A stretch of DNA of 8,861 nt, taken from the NCBI GenBank assembly GCA_020345945.1, contig CP070773.1:975529-984389 (forward strand), written 5' to 3'. A program made the translations under genes and the position numbers. Positions 1-6,749 of this stretch are shown in pieces; the stretch's first letter is position 1, and every line of letters begins with the position of its first letter. Under the pieces are notes generated by a model, which saw nothing but the letters and a program-made list of their open reading frames with translations, did no database searches and was not told where the DNA came from. The stretch comes from Candidatus Bathyarchaeota archaeon (lineage in GTDB: Archaea > Thermoproteota > Bathyarchaeia > RBG-16-48-13 > GCA-020345945).

Positions 1-43
1 ATCAGGAGATAATCTAAAAGAAGAAGTCGACGATTTAGAAACC

Positions 44-292
44 ATGAAGAAGAGAGTCTCACAGAATATCACAGTCTACAGTACCCCTCTATGCCCATTC
101 TGCATAATGTTGAAGAGATATCTGGAGCAAAAGGGGTTTGAATATAAGGAAGTTGACGTCTCGAAAAACCCAGATTCAATCAAGGTTATGTATAGGAAGT
201 CAGGGCAGACAGGAGTCCCAGTCATCGATATCGATGGGAAGATAATCGTTGGATTCGATAGGGAAGCTCTAGATGAAGTTCTAGTTCTCTAG
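44..292 (+). CDS. Glutaredoxin-like thiol-disulfide oxidoreductase
   Basis: The protein has 82 residues and a thioredoxin fold of the glutaredoxin/NrdH type. The redox motif C17-P-F-C20 follows the first strand (TVYSTPL), and T56-G-V-P-V60 supplies the cis-proline loop (P59). The C-terminal GFDREALDEVL matches the last helix of archaeal and bacterial glutaredoxin-like proteins. By family it would reduce protein disulfides in the cytoplasm, fed by a thioredoxin-reductase-like enzyme or small thiols. CPFC rather than CPYC is common in this subgroup. Length is normal for a single-domain member. The first ATG at 44 was chosen because no other in-frame start codon is visible, but the frame stays open through the 14 preceding codons to the window edge and no ribosome binding site lies at the right distance. 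It may therefore be the C-terminal domain of a longer protein. It converges on the cupin gene with a 41-nt gap. Fold and redox role are confident; the partner is unknown. Confidence 0.88.
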   Translation: MKKRVSQNITVYSTPLCPFCIMLKRYLEQKGFEYKEVDVSKNPDSIKVMYRKSGQTGVPVIDIDGKIIVGFDREALDEVLVL

Positions 293-333
293 GGTCTATT
301 AACCAACAGAAAGGAATCTCATATCTTACTCTT

Positions 334-672
334 CTAGAATAATGACGGGACAAACACGGTGATTATCTCCAAAGGTTCCTCAACGGAACGAATACCATGC
401 TTAACGCCCTTTGGCGCATACATGAATGATCCCGATCCAATCTGACTTTCTCTTACACCTTCTACGAAAAGTAAAGCCTTCCCTGAAAGATAGAACTCTA
501 TCTGGTCTTGTTCTTCATGGTAATGGATATCGATCTCCTGTCCAACAGGTAATACTCCATGCTTCACACTCATCGCTTTGGTATCTACCTTGGATAGAAG
601 TATTCTGGCTGGAAATGGGCCTAACTCATCCGGTGGACAAGATTCACTCTTTCTAACTAGACCTGAACTCAT
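334..672 (-). CDS. Small single-domain cupin protein
   Basis: The protein has 112 residues forming one conserved cupin barrel (Cupin_2 type). Motif 1 runs G44 to G64 with H50-x-H52, and motif 2 is G81-x5-P87-x-G89-x2-H92. The three histidines that bind a divalent metal are present. The usual fourth ligand, a glutamate seven residues before the closing glycine of motif 1, is replaced by Q57. Small cupins range from dioxygenases and sugar isomerases to sensory or binding proteins, and the sequence does not say which. I placed the start at ATG 672 because GTGAT (681-677 on the minus strand), a match to the archaeal Shine-Dalgarno, lies 4 nt upstream; a GTG at 681 would add three residues but overlaps that site. 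It is transcribed away from the ATPase, with 232 nt between them, and probably has its own promoter. Specific substrate unknown. Confidence 0.85.
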   Translation of the reverse strand: MSSGLVRKSESCPPDELGPFPARILLSKVDTKAMSVKHGVLPVGQEIDIHYHEEQDQIEFYLSGKALLFVEGVRESQIGSGSFMYAPKGVKHGIRSVEEPLEIITVFVPSLF

Positions 673-676
673 GAGA

Positions 677-681
677 ATCAC
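677..681 (-). promoter_or_regulatory. Ribosome binding site of the cupin gene
   Basis: On the minus strand this reads GTGAT, complementary to part of the archaeal 16S 3' tail (anti-SD AUCACCUCC), with a 4-nt spacer to ATG 672. It favours ATG 672 over the GTG at 681, which lies inside the site. Confidence 0.45.
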
Positions 682-697
682 TTCATTCTATATCACA

Positions 698-735
698 AAT
701 TATATTTCATTAGGATACATTCAATACATTATATC
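698..735 (-). promoter_or_regulatory. AT-rich promoter region of the cupin gene
   Basis: On the minus strand two TATA-like elements are visible: GATATAATG (735-727) and GAAATATAATT (708-698). The distal one would place a transcription start about 33 nt before ATG 672 and keep the ribosome binding site in the mRNA. The proximal one would give a nearly leaderless message. These are reads by eye, without a scored model. The rest of the 232-nt gap up to the ATPase stop shows no gene. Confidence 0.35.
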
Positions 736-904
736 ATTGAGGATATATCTGCTCTCTGGAGAAAGGCTCATCTGAAAACATTAATGGAATTGACTTGAAA
801 CATCCGCTTCTCTCCGTAGGTAATCCCTCTTCGCAAATAGTCTTTAACTTATTCAAGTCCTAGTGATATCCCTGCAGTAAGAAAAGGAAGGATGATGTTC
901 CTGT

Positions 905-3592
905 TCATCTCCAATTCCATATCTTTCTATCATACAGGTATTCTGGCATCAAAAGGAACCCAAAAGCTGATACTCCGAGGACTATGAGCCATTCGTGGAG
1001 TGTCAGCGGAACCAAATCGAACATAGCCGCAAGAACGGGTACATGAACTAGAGAGATAGATAATGCCATACCAATCAATACGCTAACGAGAAGGTACTTG
1101 TTCGAAGTAAAACCGACTTTGAAGGCGTTCTTTCTATCCGATCGTGAGTTCCAGACAACTATCAGTTCAAAGAAGCTAGCCTCCATAAAAGCCATCGTTC
1201 GAGCTTTCTGAATTGAGTCACCCCAAACGAAATAAGCCATGTAGAATAGAAGAGCTGTACCTAAAACCTGGAACAAGAAAGAAACGACTATTGACGCGAT
1301 TTTACCTTGAAGAACCCCTTCCTTTGGGTCTCTCGGTGGACGTTTCATAACGTCTTCTGTTGGAGGGTCGAAACTAAGAGCAACTGCTGGTCCGCCATCT
1401 GTCACGAGATTAAGCCATAGAATCATCGCTGGAAGCAGTGGCAAAGGAAGGTTGAGCAAGGCAAAAGTACCAATAACAAAGATTTCATCGAAGTTACACC
1501 GCATAAGGAAGAACGCGAATTTTCTGATATTGTCATAGATTATCCTTCCTCCTCGTATTGCGCTTACTATGCTGGCAAAGTTATCGTCAACAAGAACCAT
1601 GTCAGCAGCTTCACGTGTTACATCTGTTCCCGTTATTCCCATAGCGACTCCTATATCTGCATGTTTCAATGCTGGTGCATCATTCACTCCGTCCCCAGTC
1701 ATGGCAACGATATGCTCTCTAGATTGCAAAGCCTTCACAATCCGCTGCTTATGCTCTGGTGAGACTCGTGCGTAGACGCGTACCCCTTCCACCATTTCTT
1801 CAAACTCTTCGTCACTCAAGTTGTCTAGTTCGGAACCAGTGAGAACAATACCATTGTCGTCTATCATACCGATCTCTTTTGCTACCGCTACTGCAGTAAG
1901 CTTGTGGTCCCCTGTAATCATGACAGTTTTTATTCCCGCTTCTTCGCAGAGACGGTTAGCTCTAATAGCCTCTTCTCTAGGAGGATCGATCATCCCTGCT
2001 AGTCCCGCAAAGACCAATCCTGTCTCCAATTCCTCTCTATGAGTCTCCGAGATATCTTTCGGAAGGATCTTGTAAGCCATTCCTAGAACTCTTAGAGCTT
2101 CTTTGGCCATCTGCCCGTTGGCCTCAAGAATTTTCTCCTGATCATCCTTAGTAATGGGGGTCTTCTTTCCGTTCTTTAGCATAAAAGCACATCTTTCTAA
2201 GACCGTTTCTGGGGCCCCCTTATTGCAGACAATCATCTGTGATCCAGGTGTAAAATTGACGGTTGTCATTCTTCTCCTCTCAGAGCTGAAAGGTATCTCT
2301 TGTAGACGAGGATACTCCTGACTCAGCTTCTCAAGGGTCAGTCCTGCCTTGAAAGCGGCGACGATCAATGAGCCTTCCGTAGGGTCACCTATGATGCGAG
2401 GCTCCGATTTGAGATCTAGTCTTGCATTATTACACAAGGCCCCGATTCTCAACACAAGTTCAAGGTTAGGTTCTTTGAGTGGTTCGATAGGTTTATCTTT
2501 TAAAAGGAATCGTCCTCGCGGTTGATAACCAACTCCGGTAACTTCTATATCTCTCCCATCTGTATAGATTCTCCGTACGGTCATCTCGCCTCTTGTTAGC
2601 GTTCCTGTCTTATCTGAGCAGATCACAGTCGTTGATCCAAGCGTCTCTACTGATGATAGCCTTCTCATTATGGCATTTCTTTTAGCGAGATCTCTCGCAC
2701 CCAGGGCAAGTGTAACCGTTAGTACTGCTGGCAATCCTTCGGGAACAGCCGAGACAGCCAAGGCTATTGCTATTAGAAATGATTCTACAAGAGTTTCACC
2801 TCTAAAAGCCTCTACAATGAAGATTACAGCACATATCGCCACTATGATGGTTGCAAGTTTCTTGGCGAACTTGTTCAGCTTAGCTTTGAGGGGTGTCTCC
2901 TCTGTCTCAGTTGTTTGAACAATCTCGGCGATCCTACCGAATTCAGTATTCATGCCTGTCGAGGTGACGATCGCCTGTCCACGACCAAAAACAACGTGGG
3001 TTGCCATGAAGACCATGTTCTTCCGGTCAGCTATAGCTGTCTCTATATCGACTGTTGAAGTTGTTTTTTCTATTGGGGTAGATTCTCCAGTAAGAATGGC
3101 TTCGTCTATCTGAAGATCTATGACATCTATAAGCCTGGCGTCTGCTGGTATTCTATCTCCATCCTCCAAGAGTAGCACGTCGCCTGGAACCACCTCTATC
3201 GCAGGAATCATCCTCATCTCTCCGTCGCGGAAGACTCTCGCTTTTGGGGCGGTCATCTCTCTCATAGCCTCTAACGCTCTCTCCGCTCTGTATTCTTGAA
3301 CAAATCCCACAACAGCATTCAAAGCTACAATTATCCCTATTGTCATCGCATCGGTTGTTTCTCCAGCAAAAATAGAGACTGTAATAGCTGCCAAAAGCAT
3401 GAGAATAAAGATATCCTTAAACTGGTGGAGTAATATCTCCAGTGGACCTGTTTTCTTCTTCGCGGTCAACTCGTTGGGACCGAAAGTATCAAATCGGGTT
3501 TTCACTTCTTTATCGCTAAGCCCATGATGGCTACTATCAAGCTTCTTCAGAACCTCTTCTGTTTCCATTCCATGCCAGTTCTGTGTATCCAT
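905..3592 (-). CDS. P2A-type cation-transporting ATPase (calcium pump-like)
   Basis: The protein has 895 residues from ATG 3592, the normal length for SERCA/PMR1/PacL-type P2A pumps, which export or sequester Ca2+ (some Mn2+) by ATP hydrolysis. Domain order is complete: N-terminal cation-ATPase domain (about 1-60), M1-M2, actuator with T168-G-E-S171, M3-M4 with P284-E-G-L-P288, phosphorylation motif D327-KTGTLT, nucleotide-binding K458-GAPE, T560-GDH, hinge T632-GDGVNDAP, then M5-M10. Calcium ligands known from SERCA are recognisable: E285 in M4, N700 and E703 in M5, N728, T731 and D732 in M6, and E809 in M8. Both sites could be present; PMR1-type pumps keep only one. The M6 motif NLVTDG separates it from Na,K-ATPases (D at the first position) and from P3A proton pumps. 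A TTG at 3616 would add eight residues; I prefer the ATG, preceded by purine-rich GGAAAGAGAAGAG and beginning just before the family's WHGM motif. It stands alone, divergent from the CofE-like gene. Ion specificity is inferred. Confidence 0.95.
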   Translation of the reverse strand: MDTQNWHGMETEEVLKKLDSSHHGLSDKEVKTRFDTFGPNELTAKKKTGPLEILLHQFKDIFILMLLAAITVSIFAGETTDAMTIGIIVALNAVVGFVQEYRAERALEAMREMTAPKARVFRDGEMRMIPAIEVVPGDVLLLEDGDRIPADARLIDVIDLQIDEAILTGESTPIEKTTSTVDIETAIADRKNMVFMATHVVFGRGQAIVTSTGMNTEFGRIAEIVQTTETEETPLKAKLNKFAKKLATIIVAICAVIFIVEAFRGETLVESFLIAIALAVSAVPEGLPAVLTVTLALGARDLAKRNAIMRRLSSVETLGSTTVICSDKTGTLTRGEMTVRRIYTDGRDIEVTGVGYQPRGRFLLKDKPIEPLKEPNLELVLRIGALCNNARLDLKSEPRIIGDPTEGSLIVAAFKAGLTLEKLSQEYPRLQEIPFSSERRRMTTVNFTPGSQMIVCNKGAPETVLERCAFMLKNGKKTPITKDDQEKILEANGQMAKEALRVLGMAYKILPKDISETHREELETGLVFAGLAGMIDPPREEAIRANRLCEEAGIKTVMITGDHKLTAVAVAKEIGMIDDNGIVLTGSELDNLSDEEFEEMVEGVRVYARVSPEHKQRIVKALQSREHIVAMTGDGVNDAPALKHADIGVAMGITGTDVTREAADMVLVDDNFASIVSAIRGGRIIYDNIRKFAFFLMRCNFDEIFVIGTFALLNLPLPLLPAMILWLNLVTDGGPAVALSFDPPTEDVMKRPPRDPKEGVLQGKIASIVVSFLFQVLGTALLFYMAYFVWGDSIQKARTMAFMEASFFELIVVWNSRSDRKNAFKVGFTSNKYLLVSVLIGMALSISLVHVPVLAAMFDLVPLTLHEWLIVLGVSAFGFLLMPEYLYDRKIWNWR

Positions 3593-3639
3593 CTCTTCTC
3601 TTTCCAGATTTTTCAAAGAGTCAACGTATGAGTTTCTTC

Positions 3640-3652
3640 ATGTATAAGATGT
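3640..3652 (-). promoter_or_regulatory. Candidate TATA box for the ATPase gene
   Basis: The minus strand reads ATCTTATACAT here. A start about 26 nt downstream would fall near 3619, giving a leader of roughly 25 nt to ATG 3592 and essentially none to TTG 3616. Called by eye. Confidence 0.3.
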
Positions 3653-3717
3653 ACTTCTGCATAGAGAAGAACCTCACAGCATTCTTTGTACTAAGATTTC
3701 TATGGATAATTGTGCTT

Positions 3718-3738
3718 CGTTATATATGCTTTTATAGC
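3718..3738 (+). promoter_or_regulatory. TATA-like elements upstream of the CofE-like gene
   Basis: TTATATATGC (3720-3729) is followed directly by TTTTATAGC (3730-3738), the most AT-rich part of the 219-nt divergent region. A start about 26 nt downstream would leave a leader of about 50 nt before ATG 3812. The candidate ATPase promoter on the other strand lies about 75 nt away, so the two promoters need not overlap. Confidence 0.4.
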
Positions 3739-3811
3739 TTAGAATGTTGTCTCAACTTTCAAAGAAAGCTACGCGAATACAAGAAATTATCTTTGAGGTT
3801 GACAGGTATCT

Positions 3812-4717
3812 ATGCCAAGACTCCGTGTCGGAGATGTTGAATATCTCTCGATAGCCATACCAACCGTGTATTGGATGCCCGGAGAAGACTTTCTCCAGAT
3901 CATTGTCAGATCCGTAAAAGACTTGGCGAGAGATGGTGACCTCATAGTCCTATCTGAGAAAGCGATCTCAATTGCCACAGGAAATATTGTTGACGAAAAG
4001 AACATAGAGCCTAGACCACTCGCGCGTCTGATCGGGGGGATATGGATGACGATTGTCTGGGGTCATCTCCTTGGACGAATATGTCATCTCAAACCCAAGA
4101 CGATCCAGCGCTTACGCGAATATCCTCAACCTGAAGGTCCAAAACACAAAGAGATTACACTGAATCATGCAGGTCTGCTTCAAAGTCTCAGACATGGATC
4201 CGAAGGAGGGATCGATGGCAGCAACGTCGCCTTCTCATACGTAACACTTCCACTTCAAGACCCAAACAAAATAGCAGAAAATCTTCACGAGGAGATATCG
4301 AAGAAGTTAGAACAGAAGGTTGGCGTATCGATCGTTGACACTGATATGACCTACTCTATTGGCTCCTTTCACTTCACTCCAAGACCTAACCCGCTAAAAG
4401 GTATATACTCTATTGGAGGGGTATTCTCGTATATTATTGGCAGGATGCTCAAACTGAAACCCCGTGCAACCCCACTCGCCATCGTAGGTTGGGACGCTTC
4501 TGTCGAAGAGGCACTAAACATAGCTGAGCTAACTCATCATTCGAGAAAAGATGGCGCAGGAAAAACTGTTTGGGATATGGCTGAACGCTTTGGAACAGAC
4601 TTGACTTCGGTAACCTGGGAAATGCTAAACAGCGTGAAACATTGCCCAATAGTCCTTGTGAGAAAAAGAGCCACATCGACACTCAAACCCACCAACAAAA
4701 TAGACGTAAAAGGTTGA
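3812..4717 (+). CDS. CofE-family protein (F420-0:gamma-glutamyl ligase paralogue)
   Basis: The protein has 301 residues and resembles the coenzyme F420-0:L-glutamate ligase family (PF01996), which adds glutamate to F420-0 using GTP and divalent metal. Family landmarks are a first strand with PGEDF near 23-27, D41-GDLIVLSEKA-I52 (family: DGDIIVVAEK), RHGSEGGID-GSNV (127-139, with D135 at the metal-binding position of GIDxSNV), and V175-D-T-D178, matching the family's (S)DT. After that the usual SDTFGRPWR pattern is replaced by TYSIGSFHFTPRP, and IGG...GR..xLKP occurs twice (74-96 and 201-218). Those differences suggest a paralogous subfamily, so substrate may not be F420-0. ATG 3812 is the first start after an in-frame stop at 3800; GAGGTTGA and AGGT upstream are weak ribosome binding sites. 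It has its own upstream promoter region and a T-run terminator, so it looks monocistronic. Family is confident; reaction is open. No other F420 gene is present. Confidence 0.82.
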   Translation: MPRLRVGDVEYLSIAIPTVYWMPGEDFLQIIVRSVKDLARDGDLIVLSEKAISIATGNIVDEKNIEPRPLARLIGGIWMTIVWGHLLGRICHLKPKTIQRLREYPQPEGPKHKEITLNHAGLLQSLRHGSEGGIDGSNVAFSYVTLPLQDPNKIAENLHEEISKKLEQKVGVSIVDTDMTYSIGSFHFTPRPNPLKGIYSIGGVFSYIIGRMLKLKPRATPLAIVGWDASVEEALNIAELTHHSRKDGAGKTVWDMAERFGTDLTSVTWEMLNSVKHCPIVLVRKRATSTLKPTNKIDVKG

Positions 4718-4756
4718 AAGAATCCAGAAATACGCCGAGAAGACTACCTCGCAGAT

Positions 4757-4816
4757 GTTTTTCAATGATCAAGTTTTTGACATGTTTTTGTATCGAGGAT
4801 TTGTCGAACAGTTTTT
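4757..4816 (+). terminator. Clustered T-run terminator after the CofE-like gene
   Basis: Four GTTTTT runs (T at 4758-4762, 4774-4778, 4785-4789 and 4812-4816) lie 40-100 nt after the stop codon on the coding strand. Archaeal RNA polymerase commonly terminates at successive U-runs without a hairpin, so this is a good candidate terminator. A small dyad (GTGATT/AATCAC, 4874-4889) followed by TTTT could act as a backup. Confidence 0.55.
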
Positions 4817-4873
4817 CAGTCTCCTTGAATGCACACGAGAACTGTGTATATTGAGTATCTGGTGAGGAGAAGC

Positions 4874-4997
4874 GTGATTACTGAATCACTTTTCATACAG
4901 GTATGAGTCGAACCAAAAATCTTTGACAAAAAAATGTCATAGTTCTTGAATCCCATCTAGATGGAGTAACCTTTTGATCCTGTTTGATTAGTCGACT
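4874..4997. repeat. Cluster of short inverted repeats
   Basis: Five perfect dyads lie within 124 nt: GTGATT/AATCAC (4874-4889), CATAC/GTATG (4894-4905), TGACA/TGTCA around an A6 loop (4924-4939), the 12-base palindrome CCATCTAGATGG (4953-4964) and AGTCGACT (4990-4997). GTAACC (4966-4971) also pairs with GGTTAC (5039-5044). Individually the 5-8 bp ones are near chance expectation; the 12-base palindrome is less so. They could be operators for the kinase promoter, terminator elements or a structured RNA. Confidence 0.4.
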
Positions 4998-5062
4998 CCT
5001 ATTTCGTTTCCAGAAAAATGTTGCTGCTGAGAGAATTAGGTTACCTTTCTGTGAATTGGCGA

Positions 5063-5075
5063 GATTTAATATATC
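5063..5075 (+). promoter_or_regulatory. TATA-like box of the kinase gene
   Basis: GATTTAATATATC here is a plausible archaeal TATA element. A start about 26 nt downstream would fall near 5095, leaving a short leader that includes the ribosome binding site at 5103. Confidence 0.45.
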
Positions 5076-5102
5076 TGTAGGGAGAGGTTTCTTCATTCGA
5101 TA

Positions 5103-5111
5103 GGTGTTTCG
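5103..5111 (+). promoter_or_regulatory. Ribosome binding site that decides the kinase start
   Basis: GGTGTTTCG precedes TTG 5113, with the GGTG core 6 nt before the start codon. The same nine bases, at the same distance, precede the fwdB ATG (8355-8363). This argues for TTG 5113 over GTG 5104, which lies inside the site, and over ATG 5134. Confidence 0.55.
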
Positions 5112-5112
5112 A

Positions 5113-6657
5113 TTGAAGAATGGTAACTATATCATGACGATAGATATGGGCACCTCGGCTGCAAAGGCAACAATATTCTCCAGAAGCTTTGAAAGAGTGG
5201 CAACGGCTTCACGAGACCAAGTAACAATCAGAAGAAGACCTGGCTGGGCTGAACAAGATCCCAATCGTTGGTGGGAAATAATATCCTCCGCAACACAGGA
5301 AGCTCTAAGGAAGAGCAAAATTGATCCCAGGGAGATCGCTGTTGTCGGTCAAACAGCCCAAATGCACGGTTCTGTTCCAATGGACAAAGAAGGGAACCCT
5401 CTGATGAACTGCATCATCTGGGCAGAAGTCAGAGCTAGAGTAGAGGTCGCGAAGCTCAATGAGAAAATTTCGAAGATCCCGTCCTTAAAAGGGATGATAA
5501 TCTGGGCTTACTACACGGCTGCAAAGATCATGTGGATAAGAAAACATAGGCCTGAGATTTACCAGAAGATACACAAAGTCCTCCTTCCAAAAGACTACAT
5601 CCGTTTCAAACTCATCGGAAAGTTTGGTACTGATAAGACAGATGCAGGTGGTTCACAGATGTTCGATAGGCAAAAGGGCGTCTGGAACAGAGCCTTGCTA
5701 GAAGCAATGGACATCCCAGAATCAATCCTGCCTGAAATACACGATATGGCAGAGATAGCAGGCAAAGTCACAAAGAAAGCATCTGAAGAAACAGGGATAC
5801 CTGAAGGTACACCAGTAATTTATGGAGGTGGAGACGGAGGATTCATTCGAGTAGGACTAGGCGAGATCGATGTAGGCGACGCATATGTCTACATGGGAAC
5901 CGCACCCTCAGCCTATATCTGCATAGACCGCGAGATTAAAAATACGCAAGGCGTGTATTGTTCTCCACTTCCAATACAACCCAAGAAATGGGTGATAGGT
6001 GGCTTCAACGGTCCTACAACAGCGGCCATGTTCTGGTACAAAGATCAGCTGGGTAGCATAGAGGTTGCAGCTGCAGAGAAGGAAGGAATCAGCGTATTCC
6101 AAATGATGGATAAGGAAGCCGAAAAGATTCCCCCAGGTTCCGAAGGACTCATCATACTGCCCCACTTCCAAGGCGAGCGGACTCCTCTCTATACTACTGA
6201 TGCAAAAGCAACAATATTCGGTCTAAGACTCGGACATACCCGTTCACATATAATAAGAGCAATCCTCGAGTCTGTAGGATACACTACTAGAAGCGTAACC
6301 GAGATAGCTGAGAAGAAGTATGGTGCAACCTTCTCCAGAGTCAGATTATATGGAGGAGGAGCCAAGAGCAAAATCTGGCGACAGATCATGGCAGACATCT
6401 TTGGAAAACCTGTGCTTATTCCAAAAGAGACAGAAGTCGGCTCGCTAGGGTTGGCTTATACAGCTGCCATCGGGATAGGCTGGTACAAAAATCTAGAAGA
6501 GATTGGAGTTAGACCCAATCCGATAGTAGAAACGGTCCAGCCTGACAAGAACTCTTCAAAGATCTACCAATCGACATTCGAGATCTATCAACAACTTGAC
6601 CAGAATATGCTAGAGATATATGAGATGACGCGAAAACTCGACCTTGGAGTGACCTAG
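5113..6657 (+). CDS. FGGY-family carbohydrate kinase (xylulokinase-like)
   Basis: The protein has 514 residues from TTG 5113, the normal length for FGGY kinases, which transfer the ATP gamma-phosphate to a sugar or polyol in the cytoplasm. The N-terminal ASKHA domain has the phosphate-binding loop I10-D-M-G-T-S15, substrate-side Q83-M-H-G86 and W103-A-E-V-R107. The second half begins with GGGDGG, whose D241 matches the catalytic base (Asp233 of E. coli XylB). G354-ERTP358 and G414-GGA with the following SKIWRQI complete the pattern. QMHG and GERTP point to the xylulokinase-like branch, which also includes kinases for ribulose, erythritol and autoinducer-2. The W-x-D-x-R motif usual in this branch has Glu105 instead of Asp. 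TTG 5113 is preferred for its GGTG site; starting at ATG 5134 would remove most of the first strand. It appears monocistronic with its own TATA-like box. No transporter, isomerase or aldolase gene adjoins it, so the substrate cannot be inferred from context. Confidence 0.9.
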   Translation: MKNGNYIMTIDMGTSAAKATIFSRSFERVATASRDQVTIRRRPGWAEQDPNRWWEIISSATQEALRKSKIDPREIAVVGQTAQMHGSVPMDKEGNPLMNCIIWAEVRARVEVAKLNEKISKIPSLKGMIIWAYYTAAKIMWIRKHRPEIYQKIHKVLLPKDYIRFKLIGKFGTDKTDAGGSQMFDRQKGVWNRALLEAMDIPESILPEIHDMAEIAGKVTKKASEETGIPEGTPVIYGGGDGGFIRVGLGEIDVGDAYVYMGTAPSAYICIDREIKNTQGVYCSPLPIQPKKWVIGGFNGPTTAAMFWYKDQLGSIEVAAAEKEGISVFQMMDKEAEKIPPGSEGLIILPHFQGERTPLYTTDAKATIFGLRLGHTRSHIIRAILESVGYTTRSVTEIAEKKYGATFSRVRLYGGGAKSKIWRQIMADIFGKPVLIPKETEVGSLGLAYTAAIGIGWYKNLEEIGVRPNPIVETVQPDKNSSKIYQSTFEIYQQLDQNMLEIYEMTRKLDLGVT

Positions 6658-6708
6658 ACACGGTCACACCCAACCCTTTCTCCTTAAAATGATAAATCGT
6701 TATCCAAA

Positions 6709-6719
6709 ATTCTTAATAC
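6709..6719 (+). promoter_or_regulatory. Weak TATA-like element before the membrane-protein gene
   Basis: ATTCTTAATAC lies in the 92-nt gap after the kinase. A start about 26 nt on would be near 6740, ten bases before TTG 6750, so the message could be almost leaderless. A small dyad GATAA/TTATC (6691-6704) lies just upstream. Called by eye. Confidence 0.25.
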
Positions 6720-6749
6720 TGCTGGGTCGAACTTTTCAGTCGAGTCCTG

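Larger units (their letters stand above)
4718..5112. other. Intergenic region between CofE-like gene and sugar kinase
   Basis: No convincing gene is seen in these roughly 390 nt. The left third holds the T-run terminator, the middle a cluster of small inverted repeats, and the right end the kinase promoter and ribosome binding site. A 67-codon minus-strand frame (4893-5096) lacks a ribosome binding site and a recognisable family, and I do not call it. Confidence 0.6.

Noticed and set aside
426..775. Plus-strand frames over the cupin gene
   Set aside because: They run antisense to a gene with clear cupin motifs and have no family resemblance of their own.
3583..3840. 85-codon plus-strand frame across the ATPase/CofE divergent region
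   Set aside because: It overlaps the ATPase start and the candidate promoters, has an odd Cys/Phe-rich composition from AT-rich DNA, and has no ribosome binding site.
4874..4889. GTGATTACTGA resembling box C and box D of a C/D guide RNA
   Set aside because: Box C would be imperfect, the CTGA overlaps the stem, and no second C'/D' pair is found at the expected spacing.
4893..5096. 67-codon minus-strand frame between the CofE-like gene and the kinase
   Set aside because: No ribosome binding site, no recognisable family, and it covers the kinase promoter and the dyad cluster.
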